A stretch of 64,000 nucleotides of DNA from Terriglobales bacterium (GCA_035691485.1 DASSIZ010000011.1:1-64000), one strand, 5' to 3'; counted from the first letter of the stretch, positions 32,570-41,943 are shown. Notes: generated from the letters alone by a model not told the origin. Numbers and translations are program-made.

Positions 32570-34851
32570 GACTCGACCAGCGCCTCCCGCACCTCGACCG
32601 CATTGGTCTCGCGGCGCTCGGCGAACGACGGTTCCGGTTGTCCCCAGCCGAAAATTGCCGACGCGAGGTAATACGCCACGGCGACCAGGCTCAAATACTT
32701 AAACCCAATTAGCATGGAACTGTATTCGCTCAGGCCACCCAACATGGCTCCCGCGATATTCGCGCCGAAGTCGCGGTCCGGTTGCCGGCTCTGGCCAAAA
32801 GTCACGGCAAAGATCACGCCCGCGAAAAGCACCGGCGCAAACACCAGCAGGCAAGGACCAGCCAACTGCAATGGTGGAGAAGCGCCCCAAAAAGCGCCCA
32901 GCGGGACCACCGCGTTCAAGGCGAGCGACACAATCAGGAAAACGTAGTACGGCGTCAGCAAGCGTGGACGCGCGTACAGCACATACAGGTTGGACGCCAG
33001 GATCATGACAAGAACGGCGAGGAACACGATGGTGTTCACCATCCACGTGCCGCCGAACAGCAGCGCCATCTGCACCACCGCCTTGCATTCAATCAGCATG
33101 AAGCCCGCGCCCAGAAAGAACAAGCGCCAGGAGAACCCGCCCTGCCCCCCGGCTATGCTGCTGTGGCCGCCGCCGGCCCAGATCAGGCCTAACGCCAGCA
33201 GCGCCATCATCAGCGCGGAGCGCACGTTCATGGTTGGAATCATGGGCGACCGTAGATACAGGAATGGCCATGTATCGGTCGCGATGCGCTGCGGGACTGC
33301 TGGTTCTACTGTCGCCAGTCCGAGACCGACATAATTCTGCTCATTTGCATTGGCAATGGAGAAACCGTTGGGGCTGGCCTGCGTCGGCGCCTCGCGCGCG
33401 CGCATCCAGTAACGCGGGCTGCGGCCGAACGCAGAGCGGATGGCGCCCGTGTTTCCCGCGATCAGGATGGTGAAACCGCCACTGAAATCAGGCGTCACGC
33501 GTTCCACGTAAGGCAGCGGCAGGACCAGCGGCTGCTCGTGAAAGACCGTCGTGACCGATTGAAACAGGCGGTCCACGATCCAGCCCTGGCGGAAGTAGTT
33601 GTACATGACGAAATCGCCGCCGGGCTTAAGGCGCGCGCGCACGTCGGCCATGGATTCTGCCGTAAACAGGTAGCTCTCCAGCCGAATGTTGCTGTAGCCG
33701 CTGTGCAACACCAGCGAATCCACCAGCGCGAAAACGATCAAGTCGTATTGCCGAGTCGCCGTGCGCAAGAACTGGCGTCCGTCGTCCAGGTGGACGGTCA
33801 CGCGCGGATCATCATAGGGCCGGTCGGGATGGCGTTCCTTGCCGATGCGGTAGATCCGAGGATCGATCTCGACCGCGTCCACGTGCTCGGCGCCCCACTG
33901 TAAAGCGCGGCTGACGTCGTTCCCGGAGCCGGCGCCGATGATGAGCACGTCCTTGAATGGCGCGCCGCCGCTATCGCGACGCAACAGGTAGGGAACCGAA
34001 TAGGCATACGCGGCGCTCTCGTCGCCGGATTTTTCCCGCGGCACGAAGAATTGATGGCCAATCAGGTTCACGTTGATATTGCCGCGTAGGAAGTCAACCC
34101 GGTAGTAGGGCGACCAGTAATGCTCGGTCACATTCGGCGAAGTTGGCCGCGGAATGCCGGAGGTAAGAAAAGCGCAGTACAGCACTCCTGCAGATCCCGC
34201 CACCGACAATGCAGTCTTGCCGAGGGCATGCGTGTTGGCGTTCGCCCGCAGGCAAAATGCCACTCCCGCAATCACCAGCACGAACCAATACAACGGCGGA
34301 AGTTGCAGGAAGGAACAGGTGGCGAACAGCAGAATGCCCGCGATGCTGGCGCCGATATTAATCGTGTATGCCTGCACCCGTCCGGGAACGCGCTTCAGGG
34401 CGCGGCCCAATTCCTGGCCGGGGCCCAGCATAGCCAGCGCGATCACGAGGAAGAAAAACGCGCCCACCACTTCAATCGGGATGACGAACTGGCCCGGATC
34501 GGCGGCGCTGTATTCGGTGCCAAAGAACACCATTTGCGGCGAGCGCTGGTGGCCGACGTTCACAAACGCCGCGTAGGTATATCGCCATTCCTCGACAAAG
34601 TGCGCTGCCAGCATCGACGCCGCCAGCAACGGCGCCGTCCACACGATCAGATCTTCCTTGCGTCCGGCCATCAGGCAGCCGACCGACATTCCGAGGAAGG
34701 ACGCCAGCAGCACCATGTTGGTGAAGAACGTCAGGAAGATGACGTGAGCCGGGAACCACCGAATGCACGCCAGTTCCAGGAACAGGACAAGCGCGCTGAC
34801 GACAAACAGCTCAATGCCGGCCCGCAGCTTCGCGCTCTCCGTTTGCTTCAT
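32566..34851 (-). CDS. membrane-embedded spermidine-synthase-like protein
   Basis: A 761-residue protein. About six to seven helices come first (residues 10-230), then a soluble Rossmann methyltransferase-like domain (VLIIGAGSGNDVSRAL at 303-318, VDAVEIDPRIY, VHLDDGRQFL, YDLIVFALVDS) as in spermidine synthase, then a C-terminal block of helices (about 560-740). It is related to SpeE-like fused membrane proteins of unknown role. The catalytic Asp for aminopropyl transfer is replaced in the usual D-x-x-D region (ALVDSLVLHSG). Start is ATG 34851 with GAGGGAG upstream; an in-frame TTG at 34869 is less likely. No polyamine genes adjoin. Confidence 0.8.
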   Translation of the reverse strand: MKQTESAKLRAGIELFVVSALVLFLELACIRWFPAHVIFLTFFTNMVLLASFLGMSVGCLMAGRKEDLIVWTAPLLAASMLAAHFVEEWRYTYAAFVNVGHQRSPQMVFFGTEYSAADPGQFVIPIEVVGAFFFLVIALAMLGPGQELGRALKRVPGRVQAYTINIGASIAGILLFATCSFLQLPPLYWFVLVIAGVAFCLRANANTHALGKTALSVAGSAGVLYCAFLTSGIPRPTSPNVTEHYWSPYYRVDFLRGNINVNLIGHQFFVPREKSGDESAAYAYSVPYLLRRDSGGAPFKDVLIIGAGSGNDVSRALQWGAEHVDAVEIDPRIYRIGKERHPDRPYDDPRVTVHLDDGRQFLRTATRQYDLIVFALVDSLVLHSGYSNIRLESYLFTAESMADVRARLKPGGDFVMYNYFRQGWIVDRLFQSVTTVFHEQPLVLPLPYVERVTPDFSGGFTILIAGNTGAIRSAFGRSPRYWMRAREAPTQASPNGFSIANANEQNYVGLGLATVEPAVPQRIATDTWPFLYLRSPMIPTMNVRSALMMALLALGLIWAGGGHSSIAGGQGGFSWRLFFLGAGFMLIECKAVVQMALLFGGTWMVNTIVFLAVLVMILASNLYVLYARPRLLTPYYVFLIVSLALNAVVPLGAFWGASPPLQLAGPCLLVFAPVLFAGVIFAVTFGQSRQPDRDFGANIAGAMLGGLSEYSSMLIGFKYLSLVAVAYYLASAIFGWGQPEPSFAERRETNAVEVREALVES

Positions 34852-34953
34852 TCCAACGCTCCCTCGCAACTTTGCTTCGACGTGAAAGTGGCAGAAGTGT
34901 ACGTCAGCCGCGGCACGCCCCGAGAGTAACGATGGCGCTACGCCCGGTAATTC

Positions 34954-35607
34954 TTATTGCCATCCCGCGCGCCAGCTGGCGTAACAGCGGCACGCGAACC
35001 AGAGCACGGTTGCGATTATGCCCGCCCACGCTATCTTGAAGACCACCGCGGCAATGCGCGTGTCGTATTGCAGCACGCCAAAACGCGAGAACAGGTTGTA
35101 CCAGTCATGCATGCCGGGATCTTGCATTTCATCGCCGCTGAATGACCCCACTCCAATCGCGATATACATCAGCGCGCGCGCCCGCGCATCCGACATGTAC
35201 TTGGCGACGTAGAGCAGGTTTTCGAAAACGATCAGCAGGAACAATGCATACCCCACCGCTTGCCGCCGCACCAGAAAAGCAAGCGCGAGCAACAATGGCA
35301 CCAACAGTTGCAGGATGGTTCCGCCCGCCACCCCGAGAAAGCTTCCGAAGTGTCCGAACAGTGCGTGTCCTCCTTCGTGCACGACTGCGTTACCTGAATC
35401 GAGAACGAGGAAGTCGCCGCCTTGCTTGCCGATCGCGTACCACAAAAAACACACGAAGAAGAGCATCCATCCGATGGCTTTGGCCTGCGACAGCGGCACC
35501 CACTCGGCCTGCCATACCTCCGTGGCGTAGTCGCGGAAATCCCGAAACCACTGAACGATGTTGTTCATTTCATTCAGAGGATTGTAGAACCGCAATGCCT
35601 CTGACAC
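34954..35607 (-). CDS. polytopic membrane protein with HEGGH motif
   Basis: A 217-residue membrane protein with about five helices. VVHEGGHALFGHFGSFLGVAGG (about residues 74-95) carries HEGGH, which fits the zinc-protease consensus HExxH, next to the first periplasmic helix; a possible third ligand is not clear. This resembles the layout of site-2-type or DUF-class membrane peptidases, but the family is not recognised. GTG 35607 and ATG 35568 are both possible. It is divergent from the glycine-zipper gene, with a perfect palindrome in between. Confidence 0.7.
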   Translation of the reverse strand: MSEALRFYNPLNEMNNIVQWFRDFRDYATEVWQAEWVPLSQAKAIGWMLFFVCFLWYAIGKQGGDFLVLDSGNAVVHEGGHALFGHFGSFLGVAGGTILQLLVPLLLALAFLVRRQAVGYALFLLIVFENLLYVAKYMSDARARALMYIAIGVGSFSGDEMQDPGMHDWYNLFSRFGVLQYDTRIAAVVFKIAWAGIIATVLWFACRCYASWRAGWQ

Positions 35608-35635
35608 AGGTATGGACTCAGATACAACTCTCTAT

Positions 35636-35651
35636 GTAAGTAATTACTTAC
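35636..35651. promoter_or_regulatory. perfect 16-bp palindrome, candidate operator
   Basis: GTAAGTAATTACTTAC is perfectly palindromic and lies between two divergent genes, 29 bases from the minus-strand start. Flanks extend it to an ATGTA...TACAT-like pattern, reminiscent of PadR-family operators. AT-rich surroundings contrast with the genome average. A CATAAT (35659-35664) could be a -10 for the plus gene. Confidence 0.5.
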
Positions 35652-35789
35652 TACATGGCATAATTTACATGAAACGGAAGCTCGCTGAAGGGAAAACAAG
35701 CTTTTTTTTCAGCACATTACGGTTGGAGACGCTCCTGCAATCATTCCTTCCGTGTGCGGCTGGGCTCCGGCTCAGCCGGGGAGGAAGAG

Positions 35790-36272
35790 ATGAAGTCCAC
35801 AGTGGTACGCACGGCGATTGTTTCCTCAGTGATCACCGCCGTCTTGGTATCGGCGCTTGGATTGTGGGCGGTACCCAGGCTGATGAATCCGCCGTCTGCG
35901 CAGGCGCAGAACCAGGACGGGGTCATGCAACCGGCGACATATAACGGCGCGCCGGCGCAGAATAACGATCGCCCGTCGCCGTACGTGCGGCCGCCCGCGG
36001 GTCGTGCTGCGGCCGACAACAATTCCACTGACAGCCATGCCAGCTACTCGGCTACGGCCAATGATTCCTACCGCCCGGTGGCGCGCGATCCCTACGGCGA
36101 ACCGGTCCGGCAGCATCGCTCGACGGAGAAGTCGGCACTGATCGTGGCCGGGTCGGCAGGCACCGGTGCGGCCATCGGCGCCCTTGCCGGCGGCGGTAGA
36201 GGAGCTGCGATAGGCGCCCTCTCCGGAGGCGCAGCCGGATTTATCTATGACCGCATGACGGCTAACAAGTAA
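35790..36272 (+). CDS. glycine-zipper exported protein
   Basis: A 160-residue protein. An N-terminal signal or anchor helix (residues 5-28) is followed by a long Asn/Pro/Ser-rich polar region and a C-terminal glycine zipper (IVAGSAGTGAAIGALAGGGRGAAIGALSGGAAGF), the pattern of small membrane-inserted or outer-membrane-associated zippers. Function unknown. ATG 35790 has GGGGAGGAAGAG directly upstream; a longer frame begins at 35754 in a GC-rich leader. Confidence 0.75.
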   Translation: MKSTVVRTAIVSSVITAVLVSALGLWAVPRLMNPPSAQAQNQDGVMQPATYNGAPAQNNDRPSPYVRPPAGRAAADNNSTDSHASYSATANDSYRPVARDPYGEPVRQHRSTEKSALIVAGSAGTGAAIGALAGGGRGAAIGALSGGAAGFIYDRMTANK

Positions 36273-36298
36273 CTGCAGGCCTTGACATAGGCACAGCT

Positions 36299-36346
36299 TC
36301 GGGCGCAAGCCGGTCAGCCGGTGACACTGGCCGCTTGCGCCTGAAG
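36299..36346 (+). terminator. long hairpin after glycine-zipper gene
   Basis: Arms TTCGGGCGCAAGC and GCTTGCGCCTGAA are complementary at 12 of 13 positions around a 22-base loop. It is only followed by a short T run, so termination would be weak. Confidence 0.5.
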
Positions 36347-36414
36347 TCTTTAGCGATTCCGTGGTTCACCTTCATCAGGAAAAGTACTGTGCTGCCGGCC
36401 GGCGTTTGGCCCAG

Positions 36415-36449
36415 CAAAGAAAAACCCTCCCGGCCGAGCCGAGAGGGTT
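36415..36449 (-). terminator. intrinsic terminator after cold-shock gene
   Basis: Minus-strand arms AACCCTC / GAGGGTT with a GC-rich loop, then TTTTTCTTT. Confidence 0.8.
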
Positions 36450-36480
36450 GAGATCCGGGTGTCCGCCCGGGGGGATGGAG

Positions 36481-36684
36481 CTAGCCGCGAACCACGTTGG
36501 CCGCCTGGTATCCCTTGGGCCCCTTCAGGAGGTCGAACTCGACTGTCTCGCCCTCATTTAAGGTGCGGTAACCGTTTTCCTGAATGGCGGAGAAATGCAC
36601 GAACACATCCTCCCCGGTGGACCGCTGAATGAAGCCGTACCCCTTGGCTCCATTGAACCATTTCACAGTACCCTTCTCTCTCAC
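36481..36684 (-). CDS. cspA: cold-shock protein (CspA family)
   Basis: A 67-residue single cold-shock domain. RNP1 is KGYGFI and RNP2 is VFVHFSAI; it ends with KGYQAANVV. It binds single-stranded nucleic acid and acts as an RNA chaperone. The start is GTG 36684, with AAAGGAG 8 bases upstream. Followed by a strong terminator. Paralogue naming (A to G) cannot be decided. Confidence 0.94.
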   Translation of the reverse strand: MREKGTVKWFNGAKGYGFIQRSTGEDVFVHFSAIQENGYRTLNEGETVEFDLLKGPKGYQAANVVRG

Positions 36685-37131
36685 AGCAGCACTCCTTTCG
36701 CCTCAGCACAGGTGAGTAATCTCCCTTGCGGCGGCGGGTACGCACTGAATATCAGGCGCCCGTTCACCGTTGCGGGAGTTGTAGGGCCGAGCGGGCCGGC
36801 AACGGGAGGCCGCGCCAAAGGAAAAGGCCCCCGGTTGCCACACTCGTCTGTGACGGGCGGCGAAGCTCGGGAGCCCAGAACTCTTCGTGCGTCGAATCCG
36901 ACTGCAAGCACCTACACATCAACCCAAATCCACAAGCGCGCCGCGCGTTTCCGGCCGTTCCGGCGGCAAGAGCGCGCCGGGACTGCACCATTTGCGGGGC
37001 GGCAGGGCATAATAACAGGAACTTACATTTCCGCGACAAAAAAATCCGAGCCTGGCAATCCTGAGTACTGAATATCTGAGTACCGAGTACTGGGGTCTGG
37101 CGCGCCGTGGTACTCAGGATCTTAAATTTTA
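36685..37131. other. intergenic region with possible cold-shock leader
   Basis: These 447 bases hold the leader of the cold-shock gene (minus) and the promoter of yihY (plus). Frames here are GC-rich and look like chance. A hairpin array is at 37059-37119. Confidence 0.4.
37059..37119. repeat. inverted 7-bp array upstream of yihY
   Basis: Heptads such as CTGAGTA, CTGAATA and CCGAGTA run from 37061; the outer arms TCCTGAGTAC and GTACTCAGGA are perfectly complementary (10 bp). Confidence 0.75.
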
Positions 37132-38064
37132 GTGATAGCATCCAGCTCGATGGGCTCCGAACCGCGCGCCACCAGGGAACCGGAAATTCTCGCCGCCATG
37201 GGGGCGCCACCGCGTGCCGCGATTCCACCGGGAGCGAACCTTCCGCCGGTCATTCGGCAGCTGGCGCCGACGGCGAAATTTCTGATGCGCACCGAGGTCC
37301 ACACCTTCGCCTTCTCGGTTGCCGCCAATGCCATCCTGTCGTTCTTTCCCTTTGTCGTGCTCTTGCTGGTGGTGACGCGCCGCGTCTTTCACTCGCAGAT
37401 GATGTACGAGACCGTGGTCCGGCTGCTGCGCGATTACCTTCCCAGCAGCCAGGATTTCGTTATCCGCAACCTGAAAGCAATGGCGGGAGCGCGCCGCGGC
37501 ATCCAGATCTTTTCCGTCGTCATGCTGCTGATCGGCTCGACCGGAATTTTCCTGCCGCTGGAGGTCGCACTGAACCATGTCTGGGGATTTGCCAGGAACC
37601 GGTCTTACCTGTGGAACCAGGTGGTCGCGCTGCTGCTCGCCATCGGCTGCGGGTTGCTGGCGCTGATCTCGATCGCGCTCACCGCCGGCAACACCCTGCT
37701 GCTGCAGCACGCGCTGGGCACGACTTCGTATTATGGCTGGAGGGGGTGGATCGTCGCCCACATTTCGCAGATCGTGATGAAGGTTTTCGCCAGCGCCGCC
37801 AGCATCGCCATCTTCTTCCTGGTGTACTGGGTGCTTCCCAACGGCAAGGTGCCGGTGCGCGCCGTCCTGCCCGCCGCGTTTATCGCCGGCTTGTGCTGGG
37901 AGTTGGCCAAATATGCATATGTCCTCGCCCTGCCCTGGCTGAACTTCCAGGAAGTGTACGGGCCGTTCTCGATTTCGGTGACGCTGATCTTCTGGGCTTT
38001 TCTTTCCGGCCTGCTGCTGCTTGGGGGCGCGCACCTTTCGGCCGCCGGGCGGGATTTGTCCTAG
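37132..38064 (+). CDS. YihY/BrkB family membrane protein
   Basis: A 310-residue inner-membrane protein of the YihY (formerly RNase BN) family with about six helices. Typical parts: AANAILSFFPFVVLLLVV, STGIFLPLEVALNHVWGFARNRS and GPFSISVTLIFWAFLSGLLLLGGAHLSA. Its role is unsettled; the old RNase BN label is wrong for this family. The first 50 residues are a Pro/Ala-rich extension. GTG 37132 or ATG 37150 may start it. Confidence 0.85.
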   Translation: MIASSSMGSEPRATREPEILAAMGAPPRAAIPPGANLPPVIRQLAPTAKFLMRTEVHTFAFSVAANAILSFFPFVVLLLVVTRRVFHSQMMYETVVRLLRDYLPSSQDFVIRNLKAMAGARRGIQIFSVVMLLIGSTGIFLPLEVALNHVWGFARNRSYLWNQVVALLLAIGCGLLALISIALTAGNTLLLQHALGTTSYYGWRGWIVAHISQIVMKVFASAASIAIFFLVYWVLPNGKVPVRAVLPAAFIAGLCWELAKYAYVLALPWLNFQEVYGPFSISVTLIFWAFLSGLLLLGGAHLSAAGRDLS

Positions 38065-38252
38065 ACACCTCCAAGCACACATCAGCCAAGCAGGCTGCGA
38101 TGCTTATCTGGACTTGCTCTTGCGCAACCACGGGGATTCCGTTTCGGAACGAGTTTTGGTTCGCGAGAGCGTTGCTGGATTGCATGCGGCGCAGCCGCTT
38201 CCTACACTTCCGCAGTAGCAAAATTGTTTAGCGCCCTGGCACCCTAATACTC

Positions 38253-38765
38253 GTGAAACGATATATTGGCCCATTCTTACTCGTCATGCTGTGGCTCGCT
38301 TCGCCTGCGCGCGCACAGGATCGGGAGCTGCAACAGCTGGCGCGCGAGGCCGGCATTGTCTTCACTGGCACGGTCGATCGCATCGAGGCGGTCCCGCCTG
38401 CCGCTCCCAGCGACATTGGAGTGGTGCGCGTGACCTTCCGCGTCAGCGATGCCCTGCGCGGCGCCACGCCCGGCGCATCGCTCACCATCAGCGAATGGGC
38501 CGGGCTGTGGACCTCCGGCGACCGATACCGCGTCGGCGAAAACCTGCTGCTGTTTCTCTATGCGCCATCCGGGGGACTCGGCCTGACCACCACGGTGGAA
38601 GGCGCTCGCGGTCGCATCTCGTTGGGCGATTCGCCAATTTCGCTGGCTACATTGGCGCTGGAAATTTCGGCTGACTCTCTTCCACCGCCTGTGCCCCAGC
38701 ACACCCGGCCGATCCCGGCGAGGAAACCTTCCCGCTTAACGCACCGGGCGCTGAACCTGGAATGA
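38253..38765 (+). CDS. small exported protein coupled to the pseudo-metzincin gene
   Basis: A 170-residue protein with a signal peptide (MLWLASPARAQ). The central part has GIVFTGTVDRIEA, VVRVTFRVSDALRG and WAGLWTSGDRYRVGENLLLFLY, a beta fold of the kind used for small secreted binding domains. No cysteines in the mature part. Its stop overlaps the next start as ATGA, so both are translated together and probably work together at the cell surface. GTG start at 38253. No family assigned. Confidence 0.75.
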   Translation: MKRYIGPFLLVMLWLASPARAQDRELQQLAREAGIVFTGTVDRIEAVPPAAPSDIGVVRVTFRVSDALRGATPGASLTISEWAGLWTSGDRYRVGENLLLFLYAPSGGLGLTTTVEGARGRISLGDSPISLATLALEISADSLPPPVPQHTRPIPARKPSRLTHRALNLE

Positions 38766-41700
38766 CGATGTACCCGATCCAGGATTTGCGATCATCCCGC
38801 GCCCGGCAGAACCGGCCGGGCCGCTGGTGTTTCCGCGGTAGCTGGTTTCGGAGTCGCGCTGTCCTCATCGTTCTTCTCCTCACGCTTCTGTTGCTGCTCG
38901 GCACGCACGCCGACGCCGGCGGCCCGCTCTATGTCGCCGGCACCGGCTTTAGTCCAGGACTGACCGGCACTCCGCTCGCCTGGTCCGGCGGCCGGATCTC
39001 CTACTACACGGACCAGGGCGATCTCAGCGCAACCCTGCCCGGAGCGGCGGCGAACCAGTTTGTCGCCGACGCTTTTTCGCGCTGGACTTCGGTTTCTACT
39101 GCAGCGCTGGGCGCCTCGCGAGCGGGCCAACTGGACGAAGATGTCAGCGGCGCGAATGTCAGCCGCTCCGGCACCGTGCTGGCGATCCCGGCCGACATCC
39201 AACCGACATCCGCCAAGCCGTTCGCCATCGTTTACGACGCCGACGGGAAGGTGATTGACGCGCTGCTCGGCGCCACTGCTTCCCAGAACTGCGTGAACAA
39301 CGGCGTCGTGGGAGGTCCCGACCGTTTCACCGCGGACGGCCACATCGCGCACGCGCTGCTCATCCTGAACGGCAGCTGCGCGCACACCTCGGCCGACCTG
39401 CCACTGCTTCGCTACGCCCTGGTGCGCATGATCGGACGCTCTCTCGGCCTCGACTGGTCGCAGTTGAATGACAACGTCTTCACCGGCTCGCCCTCTCCCA
39501 CCTCCGACGATCAGGCCGGTTATCCGCTCATGCATCCCGCAGGAAGCTTGTGCAGCGCCTCCTACGGCTGCACTTACAACGCCGACCAGTTGCGCCTGGA
39601 CGACCGCGCCGCCATCTCGCGGCTTTATCCTGTGACCAGCGACAACCTCTCGCAGTTCACCGGCAAATCCGTCCTGGCGACGACCACGGCGCGGATTCGT
39701 GGCCGCATCCTGTTTCCCGCATGGGATTTGATGCCGGGCGCAGGCATGCAGGGCGTTAATATCGTTGCACGATATATTGACCCGACAACCGGGACGCCGT
39801 CGCACGCCCTCGGCGCCGCGTCGGTCTCCGGCTTTCTCTTTCGCGGCAACGCCGGCAACCAGGTCACTGGTTTCGCCGGTGCAACCGGGGACCGCTTCGA
39901 CCACTGGGGCTCCGACGACCCCGCGCTGCGCGGCTCCTACGATCTGGCCGGGCTGGAGATTCCCCAAGGCTACAGCAGCGCGCAATATCAGCTCACCATC
40001 GAAGCGGTCAATCCCGCCTACGTCGGCGCGCTGGCAGTCGGGCCCTACAAGCTGTCGCAGGTGACGCCATCGGGCACCGCGGCGCCCAGAGTGGTGACTG
40101 TCAGCCGGGGCAGTGACGCAGTTGAGGACATCGTCCTGCAGTTCGCCGCCTCCGATCCGCAGGACAGCAGCGAGCCTCATTCGTTTGCCCAGCCCGCGTC
40201 TATTCCGGGAGCGGGTCACTGGATGGCAACGCTTGGCTACTACGGCGATTACGACTGGTACGCGCTGAACGCCGGCGCCCATCGCAGTTTCACCATGGAC
40301 GTCACCGGGCTCGACGATTCCAGTGTCCCAGGTGCGACCAAGGCACTGCCGGTACTCGGATTGTGGGCGGCGGATGCGCTGCAGTCGGATGCGCCGCTTG
40401 CCGCCCAGACCTGGTTCAACGCCGCCGGCGCCACCACGCGGCTCCAAGCCACGATTTCCGCGGCTGCAACCTACAAACTCGCGATCGCCGACGGTCGTGG
40501 CGATGGCCGTCCCGACTTCCGTTACCGCGCCCGCCTGCTCTACCTCAAAGAGGTTTCGCCGGCGCAAGCCACCGCCGGCACCGTCCTGCACGTGACCGGG
40601 CTGGGATTCGTTCCGGGTATGAGCGTGAAAGTCGGCACGGCAGACGCGGCTGTGCTCTCTTACTCAGTGGACGAACTGCTCGTCTCCGCGCCGGCGCTGC
40701 CGGAGGGAGTGAAAGATCTCACTCTCACCGATTCGGCCACCGGGGCCAGCGCGTCGATCATCGCCGCGATCACCTACGGTGGAGGCGGCGTCAGCTCGCT
40801 GCAACTCCTGGTTGGTTCCAATCCGCCAGTGCCGGTCGGCGCTCAAGCCCCAAACCCGTTTCGGGTGCGGGTTCTTGCCTCCGATGGCGCCCCTGTGCCC
40901 AGCGCTGCCGTCACTTTCACCGCGCCCGGGCCTTCAGTGTCGCTGCTGCCCTGCAACACCACGACCTGCATTATCGCCACCGACGGCATCGGGGAAGCCG
41001 AAGTCTGGATGCGAGTAGAGTCCGCCGGGCCGACGACGGTGAGGGCGGCGATTGCCAATGGACAGTCGGTTTCCGCGACCGTCAACGGGGTGAGCGGTTC
41101 GCTGCTGATCTCCGCGGCGCCGCCGAGGATGTATGTCGCGGCCAACACCACCGCTTCGGTGCCGCTGCTGGCGCGCGTCCTCGGTAACGGCGCCGCCCTT
41201 TCCGGACGACTGGTGGAATTTCAGGTACTGCTCGGCTCCGGTTCCCTGACGGCGACGACGCTGACCACCGATTCCGCGGGTGAAGCCCGCTCCTTCCTGA
41301 CCTTGGTGAACCTGATGTCCGAGGTGCGAGTCAGCGCCTGCGTCGGGGTCGCACCGCAGACAGCATGCGATATTTTCTATGTTTATCCGGTCAGCTCCGT
41401 CGGCGGAGTGCAATTGCTGAAGGCCGGCGGCGACGAGCAGTACTTGACCCCGGGCGAGACATTTCTTCCGGTAAAGGTGCGCCTGTCCGACAGCAACACG
41501 CCGCCGAACTCCATCTCCGGCGTGGCTGTGCATTTTCACGTCGCCGTCTTTCGCGCCCAGTCCGCCCCATCACTGCAGCAGGCAGGAGAAGTTGTGACCG
41601 GTCGTGGAGGGCAACCGGTGGCGCTCTATACCTCCGATGTCACAGTTTCGTCCGATGGCTGGGGCCAGGCCGGCTACACGCCCCAGATTCCCGACGCGTG

Positions 41701-41836
41701 GGGCGCCGTGCGCATCGACATCCAAGTCACTGCCGGCGGACAAACTGTAAGCTTCACCCTGCACACGCTCGGGTCCGGCGGATCGCACACGTCGACGAAG
41801 CCAATGCCATTGCGTCGTCGGCAACTTTCAGAGTGA
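38762..41836 (+). CDS. large secreted protein with inactive metzincin-like domain and Ig-like repeats
   Basis: A 1024-residue protein with a cytoplasmic start, a helix at 33-50 (signal), and then domains: a matrixin-like domain at about 60-290, a carbohydrate-binding-like stretch at about 310-580, an IPT/TIG domain at about 595-670 (ATAGTVLHVTGLGFVPGMSV) and Ig-like (Big) repeats at about 680-1000. In the first, ALVRMIGRSLGLDWSQ (219-234) aligns with the zinc site HEIGHSLGLDHS but all three histidines and the glutamate are changed (Arg222, Met223, Arg226, Trp232), while the Met-turn PLMHP (255-259) and LDDRAAISRLYP remain. It is thus probably a non-catalytic adhesin-type derivative. Confidence 0.8.
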   Translation: MTMYPIQDLRSSRARQNRPGRWCFRGSWFRSRAVLIVLLLTLLLLLGTHADAGGPLYVAGTGFSPGLTGTPLAWSGGRISYYTDQGDLSATLPGAAANQFVADAFSRWTSVSTAALGASRAGQLDEDVSGANVSRSGTVLAIPADIQPTSAKPFAIVYDADGKVIDALLGATASQNCVNNGVVGGPDRFTADGHIAHALLILNGSCAHTSADLPLLRYALVRMIGRSLGLDWSQLNDNVFTGSPSPTSDDQAGYPLMHPAGSLCSASYGCTYNADQLRLDDRAAISRLYPVTSDNLSQFTGKSVLATTTARIRGRILFPAWDLMPGAGMQGVNIVARYIDPTTGTPSHALGAASVSGFLFRGNAGNQVTGFAGATGDRFDHWGSDDPALRGSYDLAGLEIPQGYSSAQYQLTIEAVNPAYVGALAVGPYKLSQVTPSGTAAPRVVTVSRGSDAVEDIVLQFAASDPQDSSEPHSFAQPASIPGAGHWMATLGYYGDYDWYALNAGAHRSFTMDVTGLDDSSVPGATKALPVLGLWAADALQSDAPLAAQTWFNAAGATTRLQATISAAATYKLAIADGRGDGRPDFRYRARLLYLKEVSPAQATAGTVLHVTGLGFVPGMSVKVGTADAAVLSYSVDELLVSAPALPEGVKDLTLTDSATGASASIIAAITYGGGGVSSLQLLVGSNPPVPVGAQAPNPFRVRVLASDGAPVPSAAVTFTAPGPSVSLLPCNTTTCIIATDGIGEAEVWMRVESAGPTTVRAAIANGQSVSATVNGVSGSLLISAAPPRMYVAANTTASVPLLARVLGNGAALSGRLVEFQVLLGSGSLTATTLTTDSAGEARSFLTLVNLMSEVRVSACVGVAPQTACDIFYVYPVSSVGGVQLLKAGGDEQYLTPGETFLPVKVRLSDSNTPPNSISGVAVHFHVAVFRAQSAPSLQQAGEVVTGRGGQPVALYTSDVTVSSDGWGQAGYTPQIPDAWGAVRIDIQVTAGGQTVSFTLHTLGSGGSHTSTKPMPLRRRQLSE

Positions 41837-41915
41837 AAAGGGGCCTCGCTTGCGCTCGAGGGCGAGCGCGCTCCATCGAGCGGAGAAAACCGGAAAGTGT
41901 AGCAGGTGCAGTCAG

Positions 41916-41943
41916 GTGATCGGTAATCGGTGATCAGCAATCA
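41916..41943. repeat. 7-bp array downstream of pseudo-metzincin gene
   Basis: Four heptads GTGATCG, GTAATCG, GTGATCA and GCAATCA lie 80 bases after the stop. No opposing arm was seen. Confidence 0.75.

Noticed and set aside
38792-40591. 599-codon frame antisense to the pseudo-metzincin gene
   Set aside because: The sense frame has a signal peptide and domains; the antisense product is Gly/Arg/Val-rich without features.
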